Origin: an uncultured Lachnospiraceae bacterium | GTDB taxonomy: Bacteria > Bacillota > Clostridia > Lachnospirales > Lachnospiraceae | Assembly: GCA_945929965.1 (NCBI GenBank) | Contig: CAMEOT010000011.1 | Coordinates: 1 to 64,000, forward strand | Direction of reading: 5' to 3' | DNA length: 64,000 nt | Part shown: piece by piece, positions 1-7,479 of the stretch | How the letters are laid out: every line of letters starts with the position of its first letter | How positions within the stretch are numbered: position 1 is the first letter of the stretch | Position numbers and translations under genes: made by a program | Notes under the pieces: generated by a model | What the model was told of the DNA's origin: nothing | Databases searched by the model: none | Seen by the model: the letters and a program-made list of their open reading frames with translations, nothing else

Positions 1-208
1 GCAATTATCTCATGAATGTGGTAGTATTATAAGGTACGAGTGGTTGAAGATTTACTGTCAAAGGGTGTAAAAACTCAGTAACTATGCGGGTTCGCGTACT
101 GTTAAAGCAGTGAAAAACGACACCGCATTGCGAAGCAGTTACGCTCCTGACACGACAGAAGAAGTAACTGATAAGTCAGTTTGGTGTAAATAGTATAAAA
201 ACATTGGA
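1..208. other. left-edge intergenic stretch, no gene recognised
   Basis: I see no reading frame with a ribosome binding site here. The stretch has partial inverted repeats (for example CAGTAACT near 76 against AGTAACTG near 166) and leads into a terminator hairpin, so it is probably the 3' trailer of a gene lying left of the window or a degraded palindromic element. Confidence 0.4.
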
Positions 209-262
209 TTCCGTACAAAAAAGTTCCGAAATCAGGAATTTTTGTACGGAATTTCTTTTATT
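209..262 (+). terminator. intrinsic terminator
   Basis: TTCCGTACAAAAA at 209-221 pairs with TTTTTGTACGGAA at 239-251, extended inward by TTCC/GGAA, and is followed by a T-rich tract. It would end transcription entering from the left edge. The A/T content of the arms means it could work in both directions. Confidence 0.75.
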
Positions 263-401
263 TGCGTACTTGGCGAAAATAAAGCATTTTTATAATACAA
301 AATTACCTGCTTTTGTATTTTTTTCGCCGATATTGGCGTTTTAAATACAAGAAAATTCGTAGGGATCTGCAAGGCACTTTTACATTAGCTTTTTACAGTC
401 G

Positions 402-430
402 TTGACAGTCACTGCCTTTTACCATAAAAT
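402..430 (+). promoter_or_regulatory. sigma-A promoter for the TetR gene
   Basis: A consensus -35 TTGACA (402-407) is separated by 17 bases from TAAAAT (425-430), about 35 bases upstream of the regulator start codon. Confidence 0.7.
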
Positions 431-464
431 GAACAGTAAGAATGTATGAAAAGGGAAGAGAAAA

Positions 465-1121
465 ATGGGAAAATCCGAGAAACAGATGGATAAAGAGCAT
501 GAGCGCAACCAGCGGATCATCGATACAGCGTTCCGACTTTTTGTGGAAAAGAAAATCGAAGCGGTCAGTATGGATGAGGTCGCAAAAGAAGCCGGTGTGG
601 GACGTGCCACATTGTTCCGCTGTTACAACAATAAGACGGAGCTGGCTATTGCGGTCTGCGCATCGAAATGGAAGGATTATCTGGACAAGCTGGATGAGGT
701 AAGACCAATCTCTTCAATACACGATATCCCGGCAATCGACAGATTTACTTTCACTTTGGACAGTTATATCGGAATGTACCAGAACCATAAGGATATTCTG
801 CAGTATAATGATAATTTCAATAATTATGTGACGCATCAGACTGTGCAGGAAGAGGAACTCGCGAATTTCTACGCATCCTTGAATTCCGTCAACACAAGAC
901 TTCATATGATGTATGCGAAGGCAAAAGAGGACAAGACCTTCCGCACGGATATTCCGGAGGAACAGTTCATGCGTGTGACGGTGCATACCATGATGGCAGC
1001 GTGTACCCATTACGCAGGTGGTTTTATCTGGGGAGCAACGGACAACAAGGATTATACAGGAGATCTGCTGCTTTTAAAAGAAATGATCCTGAACTATGCC
1101 CAGAATGGCACCAATCTCTGA
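465..1121 (+). CDS. TetR/AcrR family transcriptional regulator
   Basis: A 218-residue protein with an N-terminal TetR DNA-binding domain. Residues about 14-60 form the helix-turn-helix, with the pattern IIDTAFRLF, then VSMDEVAKEAGVGRATLFRCY. The rest is the helical ligand and dimer domain, which I cannot assign to an effector. The start is set by AAGGGAAGAG just upstream, and a consensus promoter precedes it. It stands directly before the cobalamin riboswitch unit, but that unit has its own promoter, so a regulatory link is only possible. The first helix is charged (KEHERNQR), as is usual for the family. Confidence 0.85.
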   Translation: MGKSEKQMDKEHERNQRIIDTAFRLFVEKKIEAVSMDEVAKEAGVGRATLFRCYNNKTELAIAVCASKWKDYLDKLDEVRPISSIHDIPAIDRFTFTLDSYIGMYQNHKDILQYNDNFNNYVTHQTVQEEELANFYASLNSVNTRLHMMYAKAKEDKTFRTDIPEEQFMRVTVHTMMAACTHYAGGFIWGATDNKDYTGDLLLLKEMILNYAQNGTNL

Positions 1122-1127
1122 TTGACA

Positions 1128-1156
1128 TTGCAATTTCAGAAAATCTGTGATATAGT
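1128..1156 (+). promoter_or_regulatory. promoter of the cobalamin unit
   Basis: TTGCAA (1128-1133) and TATAGT (1151-1156) are spaced by 17 bases, just upstream of the riboswitch. An overlapping TTGACA at 1122 would need a 23-base spacer and fits less well. Confidence 0.55.
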
Positions 1157-1165
1157 AGCCACAAT

Positions 1166-1350
1166 TGAATATGGAGTATTCAGGTGCCGGAGCAGCCACG
1201 TAAGTAGCTGGCTCCGGTGAAAAGGGAAGCAGGTGTAAGTCCTGCACGAACTCGTCACCGTAATTAGGGAGCTGAAGCCGATAGATCACTGGGAGACCGG
1301 GAAGATGGCGGATGCAATGATCTTCAAGCCGGGAGACCTGCCTGAATGCT
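1166..1350 (+). promoter_or_regulatory. cobalamin riboswitch
   Basis: The stretch has the conserved elements of an adenosylcobalamin-class aptamer in order: AAAAGGGAAGCAGGTG (about 1219-1234), a GCC-rich core with CACTGGGAGACCGGGAAG (about 1288-1305), and the B12 box AGCCGGGAGACCTGCC (about 1328-1343). A further hairpin (GAATGCA about 1398 with TGCATTC about 1431) and a terminator follow. Ligand binding is expected to cause premature termination, lowering expression of the downstream transport and synthesis genes when B12 is sufficient. Confidence 0.93.
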
Positions 1351-1446
1351 GTACAGAAACATTTGTTTCAAAGCCACGAGTAACTGGTTGTACGTGTGGA
1401 ATGCAGAAGCGACAGAAGCTTTATTGCATTCGTTTCTTATGTGTAC

Positions 1447-1485
1447 AAACCCTTTACCTGATACAGGAAAGGGTTTTTGTTTTTG
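1447..1485 (+). terminator. riboswitch expression-platform terminator
   Basis: AAACCCTTT (1447-1455) pairs with AAAGGGTTT (1468-1476), with an inner CCTG/CAGG stem, and is followed by TTTTTGTTTTTGTT. It lies between the B12 box and the first gene, so this is a transcription-terminating riboswitch. Confidence 0.85.
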
Positions 1486-1576
1486 TTGCGAAAAACATGT
1501 TTCTGACTTACATATTTAAGGATACCGGGGTACCCCCGAAATGAAAAGAGACAGAAAAACTGTCAGAGGAGGAAAC

Positions 1577-2818
1577 ATGAAAAAAAGAATCGTAGCAGTA
1601 GTACTGGCAACCGTACTGGGCGCTGTATGCATCACCGGATGCGGAAATACCCAGGAGACCGTAGAGAGCACTGCACAGGCAAGCAGTGAGGCTCAGACCA
1701 CCCAGGCAGCGGAAACAGCAGCTACCGAAAGCACCGAAGATGCAGATCAGGCAGCAGCCGATGAAGTAGCAGCAATGATCGATGCCATCTATGTGCAGGA
1801 GAGAACTGAGAATACCGATAAGCAGTGTGCAGATGCCAAGGCAGCATGGGATGCACTGACCGACGCACAGAAGGAACTGGTAGAGGGGGAAAATGCAGAT
1901 CCTGATTATTTCGGCAGAGATACCGGAGATGCTTCCAAGGATGATCCCCGCAATCAGGATGAGATCGGTGAGAACGAGATTCTGGTAGTAAGCTTCGGTA
2001 CCTCCTTTAACGACAGCCGTGTGGCTGATATCAAGGGTATCGAGGATGCGATTGCAGCAGCCAATCCCGACTGGTCTGTAAGAAGAGCATTTACCGCACA
2101 GATCATCATCAATCATATACAGGCAAGAGATGATGAGCATATCGACAATATGGATCAGGCATTGGACCGCGCTGTGGCAAACGGTGTTAAGAACCTGGTA
2201 GTACAGCCTACCCATCTGATGCACGGGGCAGAGTATGACGAGCTGATGCAGGCAGTAGAAGCCTACAAGGATCAGTTCGCATCCGTAAAAGTCGCTGAGC
2301 CCCTGTTAGGTGAAGTTGGAGACGATGCAACCGTTGTCAATGTAGATAAGAAGGCAGTAGCAGAAGATCTGACTGCAGAAGCAGTGAAGACCGCTGGGTA
2401 TGACAGCCTGGATGCTGCAAAGGAAGATGGCGTGGCATTCGTATTCATGGGTCACGGAACTTCCCACACCGCAAAGGTGTCTTACAGCCAGATGCAGACC
2501 CAGATGAACGACCTCGGTTATGCTAACGTATTCATCGGAACTGTAGAAGGTGAGCCGGAAGAGACCGCCTGCGAAGAAGTCATCAAGGCTGTTGCGGAAG
2601 CAGGTTACACCAAAGTGGTTCTACGTCCCCTGATGGTAGTAGCAGGTGACCATGCCAACAACGATATGGCAGGCGAGGATGAGGATTCCTGGTTAAGCCA
2701 GTTCAACGCTTCCGGTAAGTTCGACAGCGTGGATACCCAGATCGCAGGCCTCGGTGGGATCAAGGCTATCCAGGATCTGTATGTGGCACATACCGCAGCA
2801 GCAATGGCTGAGAAATAA
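1577..2818 (+). CDS. cbiK: lipoprotein-anchored CbiK-type sirohydrochlorin cobaltochelatase
   Basis: Predicted to insert cobalt (or another metal) into sirohydrochlorin, the entry step of anaerobic B12 synthesis. The 413-residue protein starts at 1577 after GAGGAGGAAAC; an in-frame ATG at 1541 has no such site. Residues 1-22 are a lipoprotein signal with lipobox ITGC (Cys22), followed by a Thr/Ser/Ala/Glu-rich linker. Residues about 62-104 are a short helical module of the AWDALTDAQKELV type seen in Firmicute surface proteins. The CbiK domain runs from about 133: VVSFGTSF, QPTHLMHGAEYDEL (213-223), MGHGTSH (291-297) and GDHANND (358-364). His293 and His359 correspond to the family's metal-binding histidines. 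The signal puts it outside the membrane, unlike classical cytosolic CbiK. It is the first gene after the riboswitch. Confidence 0.9.
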   Translation: MKKRIVAVVLATVLGAVCITGCGNTQETVESTAQASSEAQTTQAAETAATESTEDADQAAADEVAAMIDAIYVQERTENTDKQCADAKAAWDALTDAQKELVEGENADPDYFGRDTGDASKDDPRNQDEIGENEILVVSFGTSFNDSRVADIKGIEDAIAAANPDWSVRRAFTAQIIINHIQARDDEHIDNMDQALDRAVANGVKNLVVQPTHLMHGAEYDELMQAVEAYKDQFASVKVAEPLLGEVGDDATVVNVDKKAVAEDLTAEAVKTAGYDSLDAAKEDGVAFVFMGHGTSHTAKVSYSQMQTQMNDLGYANVFIGTVEGEPEETACEEVIKAVAEAGYTKVVLRPLMVVAGDHANNDMAGEDEDSWLSQFNASGKFDSVDTQIAGLGGIKAIQDLYVAHTAAAMAEK

Positions 2819-2885
2819 ATAAGAATTAGAATAAGAATTAAAAAAGGAATTAAAATTAGGAATAAAATAAGGATTAAAATAAGCA
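2819..2885 (+). repeat. A/G/T-only degenerate short tandem repeat
   Basis: The spacer between cbiK and the next lipoprotein is a run of AATTA, AATAAG and GGAAT-like units with no cytosine from 2819 to 2882. It supplies a loose AAGGA ribosome site. It looks like slipped-strand expansion. Confidence 0.6.
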
Positions 2886-3827
2886 ATGAAAGCAAAGACA
2901 GTAATGAATAAAATCATAATCGTGGGCGGACTGAGTGCCTGTCTGCTGCTTGGCGGCTGTGGAGCCGGTCAGGCAGCGGATGCGACATCCGCAGAAAGCA
3001 CGGCTGCCGCACAGGAAAGTACCGTAACACCGACAGAGACCACGGAAGCGGAAAACATCAGCACAGAGACTGCGCAGGACAAAGCACAGCTTCCTGACGG
3101 TGACTACACCGCTGAATTTTCCACGGACAGCTCCATGTTCCATGTCAGTGAGGCCTGTGACGGCAAGGGAACACTGACGGTAAAGGATGGCGTTATGACC
3201 ATTCACATTTCCTTAGGCTCCAAGAAGATCCTGAATCTCTATCCGGGTCTGGCGGAAGATGCAGCAAAAGATGGCGCAGTGTTGCTTGAGCCCACCACGG
3301 ATACCGTGACTTACAGCGACGGCATGACGGAAGAAGTCTACGGCTTCGATGTTCCCGTACCTGCGATCGGAGAGGAATTCAATCTGGCACTGATCGGTAC
3401 CAAGGGAAAATGGTATGACCATAAAGTAAAGGTATCCGATCCGGTAGCGGAAGACAGCCGGGAAGCTGCGAACGGTTCCTTTGCTATGAGTACGCTGGCA
3501 GATGGCAGCTACACCATCGAACTGACGATGGAGGGCGGAAGCGGCAGAGCCTCTATCCAGTCTCCCGCACAGCTTGCGGTAGCTGACGGAGCGGCAACGG
3601 CGACTCTGGAATGGAGCAGCCCGAACTATGACTATATGCTGGTGAACGGTGAAAAATATCTGCCGGTAAATACGGAAGGCAATTCGGTATTTGAAGTGCC
3701 GGTGAAAGCACTGGATGCACCCCTTACCATGATCGGCGATACCGTGGCAATGAGCACACCTCACGAGGTGGAATACACCGTAACTTTCCATTCTGAGACA
3801 CTTGAGAGTACAGAGAGCGGCAAGTAA
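2886..3827 (+). CDS. putative lipoprotein with two related beta-rich domains
   Basis: A 313-residue protein with a lipoprotein signal (LLLGGC, Cys about 27), a low-complexity Thr/Glu/Ala linker to about residue 65, then two domains opening with similar strands: LPDGDYTAEF (about 68) and LADGSYTIEL (about 205). Each is followed by a VKDG or VADG turn. The layout recalls small surface ligand-binding domains such as NEAT, but I do not see enough motif to assign that family. It lies between the lipoprotein chelatase and an ABC binding protein in a B12-riboswitch unit, so a role in binding a metal, tetrapyrrole or corrinoid at the cell surface is an inference from context. The biochemical function is unknown. 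Confidence 0.75.
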   Translation: MKAKTVMNKIIIVGGLSACLLLGGCGAGQAADATSAESTAAAQESTVTPTETTEAENISTETAQDKAQLPDGDYTAEFSTDSSMFHVSEACDGKGTLTVKDGVMTIHISLGSKKILNLYPGLAEDAAKDGAVLLEPTTDTVTYSDGMTEEVYGFDVPVPAIGEEFNLALIGTKGKWYDHKVKVSDPVAEDSREAANGSFAMSTLADGSYTIELTMEGGSGRASIQSPAQLAVADGAATATLEWSSPNYDYMLVNGEKYLPVNTEGNSVFEVPVKALDAPLTMIGDTVAMSTPHEVEYTVTFHSETLESTESGK

Positions 3828-3832
3828 TACAT

Positions 3833-3925
3833 ATGATGCCAGGGTCAAAAGGTCTAAGCCCACATGTTTAGCACGGACCGAAGCGGAGCGGAGACGTGGG
3901 AGTGCGTAGCACGGAGCAATCCGCA
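3833..3925 (+). repeat. intergenic palindromic element sharing a 22-nt head with one at 62.6 kb
   Basis: Positions 3833-3854 (ATGATnnCAGGGTCAAAAGG plus TC) match 62656-62677 at 20 of 22 bases. Downstream, CCCAC (about 3860) can pair with GTGGG (about 3897), and AGCACGGA occurs twice. No coding function is seen. It probably belongs to a dispersed repeat family. Confidence 0.5.
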
Positions 3926-3944
3926 GACACAAATATTGCAGGCT

Positions 3945-5165
3945 ATGAAAGGCATGATAACTTTGAGGTCAGGAAGAAATAGAAGAAAATGGATTTATGT
4001 TCTGCTTCTTATGGGACTGCTGGGGCTAACTGGCTGCGGCAGTCCTTCTTCTGCTTCTATAGAGACATCGTCGGAAGCGACATCGGAGGTTGCCCAGGCA
4101 GCAGAGACTACGCAGGAAGAACAGACAGAATTAGTAAAAACAGGCAGCATGGAGCTGCAATATGCGGAAAATTTTGCGGTGGACTATTACGAAGATGGTT
4201 ATAAGATGCTGACAACGCTTCCCGATAGTAAACGGTATCTGTTAGTGCCGGAGGGACAGCCGATGCCAAGGGGACTGGATGAGGACGTCAGCATCTTGCA
4301 GGAACCGTTTCAAAATATATATCTGGTGGCATCCGGCGTGATGGACATGTTTGCCTCGCTGGATGCTGTGGATCAGATCCGGTTCTCCGGGCAGAAGCAG
4401 GAGAACTGGTACATTCAGACAGCAAAGGATGCCATGGAGGCAGGGGACATGATCTATGCCGGAAAATACAGTAAACCGGATTATGAATTACTGGTGTCTG
4501 AAAGCTGTGATCTGGCGATCGAGAACCGGATGATCACGCACTCGCCGGAGGTGGTGGAAATGCTTCAAAGCTTTGATATTCCGGTGATGATCGAATATTC
4601 CAGCTATGAAAAACATCCTTTGGGAAAAGTGGAATGGGTCAAATTTTTCGGAGCCCTGACCGGCAAAGAAGCGGAGGCAGAAGAAACCTTTGCGGAGCAG
4701 ACAGAGATTCTGGAAGAGGTAGAAAGTGGGGAAAAAACAGGGAAGACCATAGCATTTTTCTATGTGACTTCCAACGGATTGATCCAGGTACGGCAGAGTA
4801 CGGATTATATTCCGAAGCTGATCGAACTGGCAGGTGGAAGATACATTTTTGAGGATCTTGAGGACAGCGGAAGCGGACGCTCTACGCTGAACATGCCGGT
4901 CGAAGATTTTTACGCCGGGGCGAAGGACGCAGACATCCTGATCTACAACAGCTCGATCGACGGTGGTGTGACCACGATGGACGAGCTGATCGGCAAATGC
5001 AATATTCTAAAAGACTTTAAGGCGGTACAGGAGGGGCAGGTCTATTGCACCACCAACGATATGTACCAGCAGTCCATGGCGATCGGGTATTTATTGCAGG
5101 ATATGCATACGGTGTTGACGGACGATGATACCGCTAAGCTGCGTTATCTGTTTCTCTTACAGTAA
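3945..5165 (+). CDS. ABC transporter substrate-binding lipoprotein (BtuF/FepB class)
   Basis: Extracytoplasmic receptor for the permease and ATPase that follow. From the chosen start the protein is 406 residues. The signal ends in the lipobox LTGC, preceded by a basic stretch RSGRNRRK, and a Ser/Ala/Glu/Thr linker follows. The body has the class III binding-protein layout: an N-terminal lobe, a long helix with SYEKHPLGKVEWVKFFGALTG, and a C-terminal lobe ending in QQSMAIGYLLQDMHTVL. ATG codons at 3945 and 3954 are both possible; neither has a strong ribosome site, and the frame is open back to 3864. Corrinoid is the likeliest substrate given the riboswitch; haem, siderophore or a cobalt complex cannot be excluded. 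Confidence 0.85.
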   Translation: MKGMITLRSGRNRRKWIYVLLLMGLLGLTGCGSPSSASIETSSEATSEVAQAAETTQEEQTELVKTGSMELQYAENFAVDYYEDGYKMLTTLPDSKRYLLVPEGQPMPRGLDEDVSILQEPFQNIYLVASGVMDMFASLDAVDQIRFSGQKQENWYIQTAKDAMEAGDMIYAGKYSKPDYELLVSESCDLAIENRMITHSPEVVEMLQSFDIPVMIEYSSYEKHPLGKVEWVKFFGALTGKEAEAEETFAEQTEILEEVESGEKTGKTIAFFYVTSNGLIQVRQSTDYIPKLIELAGGRYIFEDLEDSGSGRSTLNMPVEDFYAGAKDADILIYNSSIDGGVTTMDELIGKCNILKDFKAVQEGQVYCTTNDMYQQSMAIGYLLQDMHTVLTDDDTAKLRYLFLLQ

Positions 5166-5258
5166 GATGGAGGACTTAGAAACGCAGCGCAAGTATAAGA
5201 GCGTTAGAATGAGACTAGAATACGATTGGAATACGAATAGGAAAAGAAGGAGAAAAAC

Positions 5259-6275
5259 ATGCAGCAGCGCAGGAAAATCAGATATCTCATAGCGTTTGTT
5301 CTAATGACGGCAGGCATTCTCGTGCTGCTGCTTTGCAATATAGGAATCGGAACAGTGAAGATCCCGCTGACAGAAATACTGACTACGGGAAGAACCAAAG
5401 AAGGCATGAATGCCAGAATCCTGTGGGAGATCCGATTTCCCCGGACACTGGCGACGGGGATTCTGGGCGGAGCGCTGGCACTTGCCGGGTATCTGTTGCA
5501 GACCTTTTTCCACAATCCCATAGCCGGACCCTTCGTCTTAGGAATTTCTTCCGGGGCGAAGATGGTAGTGGCGTTGGTGATGGTATTTTTGCTGGGGAAT
5601 ACGATTCGGGTCAGCTCCGGACTGTTGATCCTGGCGGCATTTTTAGGAGCTATGTTGTCCATGGGATTCGTGCTCCTCATGGCGAGGAAGGTAGACAGCA
5701 TGTCCATGCTGGTGGTCAGCGGCGTGATGATCGGTTACATCTGTTCCGCCATTACGGAACTGGTGGTGACTTTCGCGGAGGACGCGGATATCGTGAATCT
5801 CCACAACTGGTCAAGAGGAAGCTTTTCCGGAATGACCTGGGACAATGTGAAAGTGATGAGTATTGTGGTGGCAGTAACTTTTCTTATGGTGATCCTGTTG
5901 GCAAAGCCTCTGGAAGCCTACCAGCTGGGTGAAACGTATGCGCAGAATCTGGGAGTGAACATCCGGACATTGCGGATCCTGCTGGTGGTGCTGTCCAGCG
6001 TACTTTCGGCATGCATCGTGGCATTTGCCGGACCCATCTCTTTTGTGGGGATCGCCGTGCCGCAGTTGATCCGTAAATTATTCGGCACCACAAAGCCGTT
6101 ACTCATGATACCGGCATGTTTCTTGGGAGGCAGTGTGTTCTGCCTGTTCTGCGATCTGCTGGCGAGAACCTGGATGGCACCCACAGAACTGGGTATCAGC
6201 ACAGTGACGGCAATCTTCGGGGCACCGGTGGTATTGTGGATCATGGTATCCAAGAGCAGACGGGAGCGTGGATAA
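5259..6275 (+). CDS. FecCD-family ABC transporter permease
   Basis: A 338-residue integral membrane protein with about nine to ten hydrophobic segments and the family sequence GGALALAGYLLQTFFHNPIAGP near residue 70. Other hallmarks are GISSGAK, a cytoplasmic coupling loop with GLLILAAFLGA nearby, and FAGPISFVGIAVPQLIR near 252. This family (BtuC, FhuB, FecC/D) forms a dimeric channel for corrinoids, haem and siderophores. AAGGAG before the ATG is a good ribosome site. The last 8 bases overlap the ATPase gene, which suggests translational coupling. The upstream spacer is purine-rich with repeated GAATACGA-like units. Confidence 0.92.
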   Translation: MQQRRKIRYLIAFVLMTAGILVLLLCNIGIGTVKIPLTEILTTGRTKEGMNARILWEIRFPRTLATGILGGALALAGYLLQTFFHNPIAGPFVLGISSGAKMVVALVMVFLLGNTIRVSSGLLILAAFLGAMLSMGFVLLMARKVDSMSMLVVSGVMIGYICSAITELVVTFAEDADIVNLHNWSRGSFSGMTWDNVKVMSIVVAVTFLMVILLAKPLEAYQLGETYAQNLGVNIRTLRILLVVLSSVLSACIVAFAGPISFVGIAVPQLIRKLFGTTKPLLMIPACFLGGSVFCLFCDLLARTWMAPTELGISTVTAIFGAPVVLWIMVSKSRRERG

Positions 6276-7422
6276 CTTACCTATGAAGACGCAGAAGCCT
6301 TATTATATTACAACAGAAAAAATGAGCGTGGGTTACGACGGAAAGCCTCTGATCGAAGAAGTGGATATCAAACTCAGGAAGGGAGAGATCCTGACGTTAC
6401 TGGGACCTAACGGTGCCGGGAAATCCACGATTTTGAAAAGTATTGCGAGACAGCTGTCCCTGATCGGGGGAACGGTGCGGCTGGACGGAGAAGATATGCG
6501 GACACTCACCGGGGCAGAACTGTCGAAAAAAATGGCAGTGGTAATGACGAAACGTCTGCGGGGGGAACTGATGACCTGCGAGGATGTGGTTGCCACCGGA
6601 AGATACCCCTATACCGGACGTTTCGGCGTGCTGCGGGCAGAAGATCATGCAGCGGTTCAAAACGCCATGGAACTGGTGCAGGTGGCGGAGATTGGGGATT
6701 CTCTATTTGACCGGATCAGTGACGGACAGAGACAGCGTGTGATGTTAGCCAGAGCCATCTGTCAGGAACCGGAGATACTGATCCTGGATGAGCCGACTTC
6801 CTACCTGGATGTGCGGCATAAGCTGGAATTTTTATCAATCCTGCAAAAGCTGTGCAGGGAGAGGGCGCTTACGGTGATCCTGTCCTTACATGAACTGGAG
6901 CTGGCGGAGAAGATCTCCGATAGGATCCTGTGTGTGAACGGCAGGGCAGTGGACCGGATCGGAACGCCGGAGGAAGTCATGACAGCCGGCTATATCACCG
7001 AACTCTATTGCATCCGGATGGGAAGCTATGATGAGGGCAGCAGTGATATGGAGCTGGCGGCGCCGGAAGGAGTACCACAGGTCTTCGTGATCGCCGGAGC
7101 CGGAAGCGGGCGGAAAGCTTACCGGCGTTTGCAGAGAGCGGGAATCCCCTTTGTCACCGGGATCCTGTATGAAAATGACCTGGATTATCCCGTGGCGAAG
7201 GTGTTGGCTGCGGAGGTGATCGCAGAGTGTCCTTTTGAGCCGGTGTCACAGGAAAAAATACAGGCAGCGAAGAAGCAGCTGGAAAAGTGCAACCGTGTTA
7301 TCTGCTGCCGGGAGAATTTCGGCAGTCTGGAGACTTATCAGAGAGAGCTTTTAGAGTACGCAGAACAGCTGGGGAAGCAGATAGAAAAGCCAGAAAGCCC
7401 GGAGCAACAGCGTGGGTGTTAG
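6268..7422 (+). CDS. ABC transporter ATPase with extra C-terminal domain
   Basis: Energises the preceding permease. Walker A is GPNGAGKST, the signature is SDGQRQR, Walker B is ILILDEPTSYLD, and an H-loop LSLHE follows. The core ATPase spans residues about 10-250. It resembles FecE/BtuD, which are about 250-260 residues, but this protein has 384. The extra C-terminal part (about 265-380) starts VPQVFVIAGAGSG, includes an ILYENDLDYPVAKVLAAE segment and two nearby cysteines (VICC), and resembles a nucleotide-fold regulatory or partner-binding domain that I cannot name. Start is GTG at 6268 after GGGAG, overlapping the permease stop; ATG at 6283 is an alternative. Confidence 0.9.
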   Translation: MDNLPMKTQKPYYITTEKMSVGYDGKPLIEEVDIKLRKGEILTLLGPNGAGKSTILKSIARQLSLIGGTVRLDGEDMRTLTGAELSKKMAVVMTKRLRGELMTCEDVVATGRYPYTGRFGVLRAEDHAAVQNAMELVQVAEIGDSLFDRISDGQRQRVMLARAICQEPEILILDEPTSYLDVRHKLEFLSILQKLCRERALTVILSLHELELAEKISDRILCVNGRAVDRIGTPEEVMTAGYITELYCIRMGSYDEGSSDMELAAPEGVPQVFVIAGAGSGRKAYRRLQRAGIPFVTGILYENDLDYPVAKVLAAEVIAECPFEPVSQEKIQAAKKQLEKCNRVICCRENFGSLETYQRELLEYAEQLGKQIEKPESPEQQRGC

Positions 7423-7479
7423 AAAACAGAGAAACGAAATTCCCGGGATGTCGTTGGCATCTGTGGGATGGAGAAAACG

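Noticed and set aside
1508-2224. Antisense open frame of about 238 codons opposite cbiK
   Set aside because: Its translation is Cys/Ile/Leu-rich without a family match, there is no ribosome site, and the plus strand encodes a clear CbiK. It arises from codon bias.
2605-2895. Minus-strand frame giving an Ile/Leu/Phe repeat that resembles a membrane helix
   Set aside because: It is the reverse translation of the A/G/T-only repeat between cbiK and the lipoprotein. No start signal is present.
2886-3827. Firm assignment of the second lipoprotein as a NEAT haem-binding protein
   Set aside because: The characteristic haem-binding helix and tyrosine pair of NEAT domains cannot be seen, so only a loose resemblance was recorded.
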